Below, piece after piece: positions 51,834 through 59,613 of a stretch of 64,000 bases of DNA. Each line of letters opens with the position of its first letter. Positions within the stretch are counted from its first letter, which is position 1. The stretch spans positions 1-64,000 of the forward strand of contig CALTBR010000003.1 in assembly GCA_943842425.1 (NCBI GenBank). The letters run 5' to 3'. Below the pieces are notes generated by a model that did no database searches, had not been told where the DNA came from, and was given only the letters and a program-made list of their open reading frames with translations. The position numbers and the translations under genes were made by a program. Origin of the DNA: UBA974 sp002292405. GTDB lineage: Bacteria; Bacteroidota; Bacteroidia; Flavobacteriales_D; Sanyastnellaceae.

Positions 51834-53399
51834 ATGAAAAATATTTTACTCGGAGTTGCTTTGCATTTGATTTCAATGATCACTTTTAGTCAATCTTTTG
51901 AAGGATTTGCCCTCTACAATTCACAGGGTTCGAATACGACTTATTTAATTGATGAAAATCTGAATATTGCTCACACATGGAATCTGTCCACAGAGTGCAA
52001 TTACACAGTTCAGTTGAAAGACAATGGAAACTTAATTCGAGGGACTAAATACAATGGCAATCAATTAAATGGCGCCGCAGATGCAGGAAGAGTTCAGGAA
52101 ATTGACCCTTCAGGAAATATAGTTTGGGATTATATTTATTCTACTTCGGAACACTTAAGTCACCATGATCTCACGTTGGTCGGTGACAATGTCCTGCTTA
52201 CCGCTTGGGAAGTGAAAACGGTTGCTGAAATGAATGCTGCGGGCTATGACAATACTGATTCTGAAAAGTGGCCTACTCATTTTGTTGAATTGGCTCCAGA
52301 TGGAAATGGTGGAGCTGATATAGTATGGGAATGGCATATTTGGGATCACTTGTGTCAAGATACAGACTCCAGCAAACCAAACTATACTGCCGACATCTCA
52401 GACCACCCCGAACTTGTTGATATCAATATGATACAGCAGATGGGTGGCCCAGGTGGCGGACCTGATGGAGGAGATTGGTTTCACGTTAACGGAGTTGATT
52501 ACAATGAGGATTTAGACCAAATCTGTTTTTCTTCTAGATTTGCTTCTGAGATTTATATCATTGACCATAGCACGACCACAGAAGAGGCTGCCTCGCACGA
52601 AGGAGGTAATTCTGGAATGGGAGGAGATATCTTGTACCGATGGGGAAACCCTTCTAACTATGGCGCTTCAGCAGCTCAGACGATTCCCAATGCGGTTCAC
52701 GACGTAAGGTGGATTACGGATGACGGGAGGCCAAATGGAGGTTTCTTGCAGATCTTTAACAACAGCGGAGTCAGCAACAACCAATCATCGATTGACGGTA
52801 TTGAGACACCCTTAGACCCAGAGACTGGATACACCTATATCTTAACTCCTGGAGATGCATATGGTCCTTCGACTTACACAACAAGGTATGCGTGTGAATA
52901 TTCAGCAAGCGGTCAATCTTCTTCTGACAGAATGTCCAATGGAAATATCTATGTAAATGCTTCATCAGGGCAGGGCGGAGCAGGTGTAATGTATGAAGTC
53001 AATTCAGACGGAGACATTGTTTGGGGCCCTTACAATGCCCAAACACAGAAAGGATTTAGATATGAGTGTGACCATCCGGGAATCATCGCTCTTGAGTCAT
53101 ATGTAAATTCTGCTACGAGTTCTTGTTTCACCACCTCTTTAAGTGAAGTCGATGCTACATACCTCATCTACCCCAACCCTACAAACGGAATTGTGAATAT
53201 TGACCTAAGTGCTTTAAACCAAAACGCTATTGAGTTTACGGTCACAAACATTACCGGTTTAGAAATTCATAGAGAATTGATCGATAACAATGATCGAATT
53301 CAATTCAGTCTAGAAGGATACTGTGAGGGGATGTATTTTATCAATGTTGTAAATCGCACAGGTGAGATGACCTCACAACGAATTTCTTATTTAAGGTAG
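51834..53399 (+). CDS. T9SS-exported arylsulfotransferase-like protein
   Basis: This 521-residue protein has a signal peptide (to TFSQ) and an arylsulfotransferase (ASST)-type propeller (~22-440). The opening GFALYNSQGSNTTYLIDENL, the repeats IDPSGNIVWDYIYST and YNEDLDQICFSSRFASEIYI, and DILYRWGNPSNYG are typical of the arylsulfotransferase families. A T9SS sorting domain follows (LIYPNPTNGIVNIDLSALN). ASST transfers sulfate between phenols in the periplasm; its key residues cannot be placed with confidence here. It is the first gene of a three-gene operon, with the next start directly after its stop. Confidence 0.78.
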   Translation: MKNILLGVALHLISMITFSQSFEGFALYNSQGSNTTYLIDENLNIAHTWNLSTECNYTVQLKDNGNLIRGTKYNGNQLNGAADAGRVQEIDPSGNIVWDYIYSTSEHLSHHDLTLVGDNVLLTAWEVKTVAEMNAAGYDNTDSEKWPTHFVELAPDGNGGADIVWEWHIWDHLCQDTDSSKPNYTADISDHPELVDINMIQQMGGPGGGPDGGDWFHVNGVDYNEDLDQICFSSRFASEIYIIDHSTTTEEAASHEGGNSGMGGDILYRWGNPSNYGASAAQTIPNAVHDVRWITDDGRPNGGFLQIFNNSGVSNNQSSIDGIETPLDPETGYTYILTPGDAYGPSTYTTRYACEYSASGQSSSDRMSNGNIYVNASSGQGGAGVMYEVNSDGDIVWGPYNAQTQKGFRYECDHPGIIALESYVNSATSSCFTTSLSEVDATYLIYPNPTNGIVNIDLSALNQNAIEFTVTNITGLEIHRELIDNNDRIQFSLEGYCEGMYFINVVNRTGEMTSQRISYLR

Positions 53400-55652
53400 A
53401 TGTTCATTCGCTGTATTTTTCTGATCACTACAGTTCTTTATTTAACTACAGTCTTGTCTCAAAGTGTATTTTATGAAACCGACACCATTCGTGATATACA
53501 CCTCGATTTTTATGATGAAAATTGGGATCATTTATTAGACAGTTTATATGTAGAAGGTGAAGGTGGTAGAATATTAGCGAATATTGAAATTGATGGCAGT
53601 ACATATTATAGCGTTGGAGTACGCTATAAAGGTTATAGCTCAGTAAGTGTAAACTACGCTAAGAATCCTTTTAATATTAAACTGGATTACCTAATTGAGG
53701 ATCAAAATCATGAAGGGATAGACAAGCTTAAACTCTCTAACGTTATCCAAGATCCATCATTTCTTAGAGAAGTGCTTTCCTATGAGGTCTGTAGAAAGTA
53801 TATGCCCGCTTCTAATGCGAACTATGCGAATCTATATATTGATGGTGTCCTGTGGGGTTTATACACAAATGTTCAAGCTGTAAATAAGGAGTTCCTGATA
53901 GAAAATTTCGGCAGTAAGTATGCTCCCTTTTTTAAATGCAATCCCGAGGATTTGAACATTCAAATCGGGGGGGAAAATTCTAATTTAAGCAACACCCACG
54001 GTACAGACAGTGCTGATTATATGCCATACTATGATATAGAATCCGATTTCGGGTGGAGCAACCTCTATCATTTAATTGATACGCTCAACAATGCCCCAGA
54101 TGAGATTGATCAGGTGTTAAATGTAGATAGAACTTTGTGGATGCATGCCTTGAATTATAGCATGATAAATTTTGATTCTTATATAGGTTACGGACAAAAT
54201 TATTATCTATACTTAGACCAGGCGAATCAGTTCAACCCGATAATTTGGGATTTAAATATGTCTTTCGGGAGTTTCAGACTGACAGATGCATCGCAACTTT
54301 TCTATGGCGGGTTTGATATTGCTCAAGCCCAAAATATGGATCCACTCGTTCACCACAATTTTATCTCTGTAGCACCTAGGCCACTGATGACAAGCCTATT
54401 TGAATCTGAGAGAAACCGCAAAATGTACCTGGCACACATCAGGACTATTGTGGAGGAAAATTTTCTTAATCAAGAATATTCTACTCGGGCAGAGTCTCTA
54501 AAGGAAATGATTTATCAGGATGTCCTGAACGATTCAAATAAATTCTACTCGGACGATGATTTCATCATGAATATAAATGATCAAGTTTCTTTGGTTTCTT
54601 CAATTTGTCCAGGCATAACACAGCTTATGAATGTGCGTTCAGAATACCTGTCGTCTTATCCGGGATATTCAGGAGAACCAACTGTTTCCAACATTTCGAC
54701 CAGTTCAGATGGTTTGATATTCGGGAATGATGTATGGATTAATGCGGCAATTACGGATGCGACATATGCACAAGTATCCTATCGGTTTGGCAACAACCAG
54801 AGGTTTGTTTCTGTTGAAATGTTTGATGATGGAACTCACAATGATGGGGGTTCTGGGGATGGGGTCTATGGCTGTAAGATTGAAGATTGTAGCAACTCTG
54901 TAGATTATTATTTGTATGCGGATAACGATGCTTCGGGTGTATTTTCTCCTGCAAGAGCAGCACATGAGTTTTACAATATGAATTCGAACATATCAAGTGG
55001 CGATTTGGTTATCAATGAAGTCATGTCTAACAATGTTTCTATAGCTGCAGACCCGAGTGGGAATTTTGAGGATTGGCTGGAGTTGTATAACACAACGGAT
55101 TTCCCAATCTCTACCAATCATCTTTACTTGTCTGATAACCTTGCAAATGTGTTAAAATGGGATTTACCCAATCATATGGTTCCCGCAAACGGATACTATG
55201 TGATTTGGGCCGATGAGGATCGTCATCAAGGAGAGGATCACGCAAATTTCAAGTTGTCCAATACGGGAGAAAATATTACTTTGAGTAATGCGGACAGCAC
55301 TGTGATAGATGACGTATCCTATCAGATACAAAACATTGATATTGCGTACGGAAGAAGTCCAAATGGGGTCGGAGATTTCACCATGCTTACTCCGACGTTT
55401 AACTCTTCAAATGATATGAGTTCTGTGATTGACGGTCCAGCTGGAAATGTTATAACGGCTTCTCCGAATCCATTTACAGACCAACTTAGCATTCATTCTG
55501 ATGGCAGTTATTCTATTAACGATCTATATGGACGTCTTGTAATGAAAGGCTCTGACAATATAATACATACTTCAAGCTGGGCTCCGGGAGTATATTTCAT
55601 ACACATGAATAACGGTCGAGTTGCCCCTGTTAAACTATTGAAAATAAGATGA
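53400..55652 (+). CDS. T9SS-exported CotH-kinase-like protein with lamin-tail domain
   Basis: This 750-residue protein has a signal peptide and a CotH-type atypical protein kinase domain (~25-400): VRYKGYSSVSVNYAKNPFNI for the phosphate-binding part, SNVIQDPSFLREVLSYEVC, LYIDGVLWGLYTNVQAVNKE, and NYYLYLDQANQFNPIIWDLN followed by MSFG, probably the metal-binding Asp. A small beta domain and a lamin-tail-like domain follow (~535-670, INEVMSNNVSIAADPSGNFE), then a T9SS domain (ASPNPFTDQLSIHSDG). The start ATG follows the upstream stop with no gap, and its own stop overlaps the next gene by 4 bp. CotH kinases phosphorylate extracellular or spore-coat proteins, so this may act outside the cell. 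Confidence 0.83.
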   Translation: MFIRCIFLITTVLYLTTVLSQSVFYETDTIRDIHLDFYDENWDHLLDSLYVEGEGGRILANIEIDGSTYYSVGVRYKGYSSVSVNYAKNPFNIKLDYLIEDQNHEGIDKLKLSNVIQDPSFLREVLSYEVCRKYMPASNANYANLYIDGVLWGLYTNVQAVNKEFLIENFGSKYAPFFKCNPEDLNIQIGGENSNLSNTHGTDSADYMPYYDIESDFGWSNLYHLIDTLNNAPDEIDQVLNVDRTLWMHALNYSMINFDSYIGYGQNYYLYLDQANQFNPIIWDLNMSFGSFRLTDASQLFYGGFDIAQAQNMDPLVHHNFISVAPRPLMTSLFESERNRKMYLAHIRTIVEENFLNQEYSTRAESLKEMIYQDVLNDSNKFYSDDDFIMNINDQVSLVSSICPGITQLMNVRSEYLSSYPGYSGEPTVSNISTSSDGLIFGNDVWINAAITDATYAQVSYRFGNNQRFVSVEMFDDGTHNDGGSGDGVYGCKIEDCSNSVDYYLYADNDASGVFSPARAAHEFYNMNSNISSGDLVINEVMSNNVSIAADPSGNFEDWLELYNTTDFPISTNHLYLSDNLANVLKWDLPNHMVPANGYYVIWADEDRHQGEDHANFKLSNTGENITLSNADSTVIDDVSYQIQNIDIAYGRSPNGVGDFTMLTPTFNSSNDMSSVIDGPAGNVITASPNPFTDQLSIHSDGSYSINDLYGRLVMKGSDNIIHTSSWAPGVYFIHMNNGRVAPVKLLKIR

Positions 55653-56881
55653 TGAAGAAGAGTTACACACTGTTGATAATTTGTTTTTACACTCTAGTTC
55701 AAATACACGGTCAAGTAATTACAAGTTACACAACATCAGAAGGCCTCTTAGACAATTTTGTTGAATGTCTGGATGTTGATTCTCAGGATAATATTTGGTT
55801 TGGAACCTCTATGGGGTTACAAATGTTCGATGGTGACAATTGGGTGACGTATAACACAACAGACTATCCAGATATGGTGAGCGACAATATCAAGGTGATT
55901 CGAGCGATGAACAATGGAGATGTTTGGATAGGCACTGACTTTGGCGCCTGTAGATTTGATGGTACAAGTTGGACCACCTTTGACACCACGAATGGGCTCA
56001 ACCACAATATCGTTAAGAGCATTGATGAAGCACCAAACGGAGTCATTTGGGTAGGGACTATGACAGGAATTTCATACTATGACGGTTCAGAGTGGGGGAC
56101 TTTAGAATCTCCCCACTGGAGCGGTGTAAACGTTACGATCGCTGTATCGTCAGATCACATCTGGTTTGGTTCTCCGTTAGGTGGGATTACATTTTACGAT
56201 GGGGATGATTACACGACCTATGACAGCTCTGTTGGATTAATAAACAACAACACCACAGATTTACTGATAGACAATGATGGGAATAAATGGATCGGTACTG
56301 ATGTAGGGATTTCGGTTTTAGATGATAACAACCTCAATGTTTCCCAATTTACACAGATGTATATTTTACCTCCTCCAGATACATTAAATCAAATTGTAGA
56401 TTTAGACATGGATTCTGAAGGAAGAATTTGGGCGGGTATTTATGTCGGATATTTGGGGATAGGTGGTGTTGCGATGTGGAATGGAAATGACTGGATTGAC
56501 TATGATGAATCGGATGGTTTAGTTGGTCCAAACATTCGAGGCCTCGAAATTGATTCTTATGACAATGTTTGGGTAGCTACGGGAACTGGTGTGTCAAAAA
56601 TTGGCGATCAAACGAGTGAAATTTATGACATTGAGGAAAGTAGAGTCTCAGTATACCCTAATCCTTGTAACGGTATCGTAACGGTATCTCTCGGAGGTCA
56701 TTGTACCTCAGGTACAATAACTGTTTTTGATATACAAGGCCGAATGATTCAAAACATTCACGTTCTCAATTCGAGCAAAGTACATCTTGAGATACAAGGA
56801 GAACCAGGCACTTATTTAATTCAATTTAAGAAGGAAAATAGACAGCACAATGTTGAGAGGCTTTCTGTAATAAAGCTTTAG
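55649..56881 (+). CDS. T9SS-exported two-component-type propeller protein
   Basis: This 410-residue protein has a signal peptide (to IHGQ), about six two-component-regulator propeller blades (~22-330, such as QDNIWFGTSMGLQMFDGDNW; NGDVWIGTDFGACRFDGTSW), and a T9SS sorting domain (VYPNPCNGIVTVSLGG). In hybrid two-component sensors the same blades form the periplasmic input; here there is no kinase, so it is an extracellular binding protein. The ATGATG start overlaps the CotH gene stop. It is likely to work with the CotH-like and arylsulfotransferase-like proteins of the same operon. Confidence 0.83.
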   Translation: MMKKSYTLLIICFYTLVQIHGQVITSYTTSEGLLDNFVECLDVDSQDNIWFGTSMGLQMFDGDNWVTYNTTDYPDMVSDNIKVIRAMNNGDVWIGTDFGACRFDGTSWTTFDTTNGLNHNIVKSIDEAPNGVIWVGTMTGISYYDGSEWGTLESPHWSGVNVTIAVSSDHIWFGSPLGGITFYDGDDYTTYDSSVGLINNNTTDLLIDNDGNKWIGTDVGISVLDDNNLNVSQFTQMYILPPPDTLNQIVDLDMDSEGRIWAGIYVGYLGIGGVAMWNGNDWIDYDESDGLVGPNIRGLEIDSYDNVWVATGTGVSKIGDQTSEIYDIEESRVSVYPNPCNGIVTVSLGGHCTSGTITVFDIQGRMIQNIHVLNSSKVHLEIQGEPGTYLIQFKKENRQHNVERLSVIKL

Positions 56882-56925
56882 AATACTTTGAAATTTAATA
56901 ATATAGGATCTGAATCAAAGGAAAT

Positions 56926-57738
56926 CTATATTTTCTTCTGGAAGGTTTTTGCCATGTAAACGATTTCATTGTTTGAAAAGGCATTGTAAATTTTTGATCC
57001 TTTTACCCCTGAGAATTCACGAAAAGACCCACGCAATAAACGAGGAACATGCTGAGCAATCATTTTCATTTTTCTATCGTGAATATTGTCTAAGGCACGA
57101 ACAACGTCTTGTGTGATGACTTTATTCCTCTTACATTCCCAACCTGGGAGGTCAATCATTTTCTCAAGTTCAGAAACTTTATCTTTTGGTCTGAAATCCA
57201 CCCAGCTAAACCATCCTCCTGGTTTCAAAACGCGCATGACTTCATCGAAGAATAATTCTGGTGTACCATAGCAATGAGAAGATTCCACGTTAATTACCAC
57301 ATCGAATGTTTCCTTTGCAAAATCAAGTTTCTCAGCATCTCCTTGGATAAAATTGAGGTTTTGCACCCCTTTGTGCATATTCGTCGCCAAATCAACAGCG
57401 TACGGTGAATAGTCCAACCCTACCATCATCTCGGGTTTGTAATATTTATTAACAAACGCGGCTCCTCCGCCTCTTCCAGAACCGATCTCCAAGGCTTTAA
57501 GTCCTGTAATAGAAACCGATGCCGCAGCTGTGTCATAGAGCTGAATAAAAAACCTGTTCGCCTCATCTTCGTCTTCTAGTACGGTGTTCTTTTCTGTGTC
57601 TTCACCTTGAAATCCATAGTTCATAAAAGACCACTCGTCTTCGTGACCACTTTTTGCTAATCACTGATACCACCACTTCCAAAATGCTTTTTGTGTCCCA
57701 GGAAACATTTTCATGAGTGAAAGAAATAAATGCGTCAT
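56926..57738 (-). pseudogene. SAM-dependent methyltransferase with an in-frame TGA
   Basis: The open part (start ATG at 57624, 232 residues) is a class I methyltransferase: KALEIGSGRGGGAAF (SAM motif I), VGLDYSPYAVDLA, GDAEKLDFAKETFDVVINVE and FDEVMRVLKPGGWFSWVDF. Upstream in the same frame lie 38 more codons from an ATG at 57738: MTHLFLSLMKMFPGTQKAFW and KWWYQ, then TGA at 57663-57661, then LAKSGHEDEWSF. The conserved-looking text on both sides of the stop implies that TGA replaces a sense codon, perhaps TGG (Trp). The enzyme may still be made from the internal ATG, with residues 1-38 absent. Its substrate is unknown. Confidence 0.75.
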
Positions 57739-57821
57739 TGGTTGTTATTTGTTGTTCATTTTAATTTGTAATACATAAAGTTCATCTTCTTCACGAATAC
57801 TCTTTTTTAAAAAACTCATAT

Positions 57822-58583
57822 TTAATTAACCCAAACTACTTTCCGACTCCCATCCGAGTACAATGCGATGCTAAACTGTCCCGACGTAGGGCCATTATTT
57901 AACTCTCGTCCCATTAAGTCATACCAAATTTCTATTTCTGGATTAGAATTGCCACCATTATTATTCAAATCAACTACAGAGGTTGAAGGATCGGACCAAG
58001 TGAAAGGATAGCTGCACGCCACTTCAGGAAAACCTGCAAAAAAACTATTCACAAGATTGAGTTGTCCTGAAAAAGGAGATGGAAGAGATAAAGGTAAAAT
58101 AAGATAACGTGTTTCATTCATATAGGGCCCTATGCCGTATACATTTGGAGCAGAACTCAATTCTTCGGAAGCGAGAATCAGACCATCAGCGTCCATCAAT
58201 TGAAATCCAGCATACGGAAATGTATAGCTGGTTGTAAATATCGAAGACATTGAGATCGTGATGATACCCACGCTTCCCAATTCAGGTTGAATTACTGAAC
58301 TTAAAGCGACAATGATCGAGTCACAAAGATCACTTGGGTTAAATCCATCGGATTCGCATTCGGATTCACATTCTTCTAAAGTCCAAAAGGGTACAACACC
58401 AGCACAGCCACCGTATGTAAACTCAGCACAAGATTGTGTTTCCTGATTGAAATAATAGGCAGGTATTGCAGCGAAACAAGGTCCAGGATCAGGTTCTAAT
58501 TCACAAGGTGACTGTGCGAAGCCTACCCCTCCATTCATTGCGAAGAGGATCAATGTCGAGAGTTGTAGAATGTTTTTCATCAT
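57822..58583 (-). CDS. T9SS-exported Kunitz (BPTI)-domain protein
   Basis: This 253-residue protein has a signal peptide (cut after GFAQ) and directly after it a Kunitz domain (27-76): CELEPDPGPCFAAIPAYYFN with AEFTYGGCAG. Six Cys are spaced 9, 16, 8, 12 and 4, as in BPTI (9, 16, 8, 13, 4). The P1 residue after the second Cys is Phe37, pointing to chymotrypsin-like targets. A beta-rich domain (~80-200) and a T9SS-type tail (WYDLMGRELNNGPTSGQFSI, then ALYSDGSRKVVWVN) follow. It would inhibit extracellular serine proteases. Kunitz domains are mainly eukaryotic but occur in some marine bacteria. Confidence 0.85.
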   Translation of the reverse strand: MMKNILQLSTLILFAMNGGVGFAQSPCELEPDPGPCFAAIPAYYFNQETQSCAEFTYGGCAGVVPFWTLEECESECESDGFNPSDLCDSIIVALSSVIQPELGSVGIITISMSSIFTTSYTFPYAGFQLMDADGLILASEELSSAPNVYGIGPYMNETRYLILPLSLPSPFSGQLNLVNSFFAGFPEVACSYPFTWSDPSTSVVDLNNNGGNSNPEIEIWYDLMGRELNNGPTSGQFSIALYSDGSRKVVWVN

Positions 58584-58642
58584 ATTATAAAATGTTAACA
58601 GGTACTTTCTAAATGTAGTATGAATTTATTTAAATTGCATCT

Positions 58643-59518
58643 ATGAATAGAGTGAAATTTATTAAAAGCGCATTGGTATCTGTTGCCGCTTTTTTTGCCG
58701 CGCCATTTATTAACAAGGGAATCTCACAGGACACGGAGTCTACTTATGACAAGCTAAGAGAAAATATCGGATACAGTCATGTTCCTAATAATGAAATCAA
58801 GACCATGAATACAGTCTTACATAAAGCGAATACAAGAGGCTCAGCAGATCATGGTTGGCTGAAGGCAAATCATACGTTTAGTTTTGCAAATTATCACAAT
58901 CCAGAAAGGATGCATTTTGGAGTGTTAAGAGTTCTCAACGATGACACTATTGCTGGGGGAAAAGGTTTCAGTACTCATCCGCATGACAACATGGAAATCA
59001 TTACCATCCCATTAGAGGGTGATCTGGAGCACAAGGATAATATGGGAAATGGTACTGTCATTAAAAGTGGTGATATACAGGTAATGAGTGCTGGTACAGG
59101 CATTTTGCATAGTGAGTTTAATGCAGACACAGAATTGGATGTTAAGCTTCTTCAAATTTGGCTTTTTCCCAATAAAAAGAATGTAACACCTCGGTATGAT
59201 CAATTGCCAATTAGAGACCTTGAAGTGAAGAATGAATTTTATCATATCCTTTCTCCTAATGAAGAAGCTCAAGGTGTTTGGATACATCAGAATTCTTGGT
59301 TCAGTATGGGTGAGTTCAGTGAGCAAAAAACCATTGACTACAAATTAAATTCTAGCAAAAATGGGGTCTATGCTTTCATGATAGATGGAGCTGCTACTGT
59401 TGAGGGGCAGAAGTTAGAAAAGCGAGATGGGTTTGGGATTTGGGATACAGATTCGATTTCGATATCAGTTGAAAAAAAATCTAGGATATTATTGATTGAA
59501 GTTCCTATGGTAATTTGA
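58643..59518 (+). CDS. Pirin-family protein with N-terminal export signal
   Basis: This 291-residue protein has a signal-anchor or signal peptide (MNRVKFIKSALVSVAAFFAA) ahead of a complete pirin/YhaK-like bicupin (~54-291): KANTRGSADHGWLKANHTFS, FANYHNPERMHFG, then STHPHDNMEIITIPLEG with the metal-binding His pair and later His (GILHSEFN). Pirins are normally cytoplasmic and start at the equivalent of residue 54, so the extra N-terminus is unusual and suggests export or membrane attachment. YhaK-type proteins can have quercetinase activity. It is divergent from the Kunitz gene. Confidence 0.85.
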   Translation: MNRVKFIKSALVSVAAFFAAPFINKGISQDTESTYDKLRENIGYSHVPNNEIKTMNTVLHKANTRGSADHGWLKANHTFSFANYHNPERMHFGVLRVLNDDTIAGGKGFSTHPHDNMEIITIPLEGDLEHKDNMGNGTVIKSGDIQVMSAGTGILHSEFNADTELDVKLLQIWLFPNKKNVTPRYDQLPIRDLEVKNEFYHILSPNEEAQGVWIHQNSWFSMGEFSEQKTIDYKLNSSKNGVYAFMIDGAATVEGQKLEKRDGFGIWDTDSISISVEKKSRILLIEVPMVI

Positions 59519-59613
59519 AATAAGAATTTATAAGAAAATTTATACGTAAACTTTAGAAATTTAAGTTCTCTAGAATTACGAGTTGCTTGTACTTGATTTG
59601 CTAAGTTTACCAC

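Noticed and set aside
57661..57663. TGA as selenocysteine or a recoded Trp codon
   Set aside because: Nothing suggests a redox site, no selenocysteine machinery or hairpin was seen, and TGA serves as a normal stop for other genes in the window such as crtB's upstream frame.
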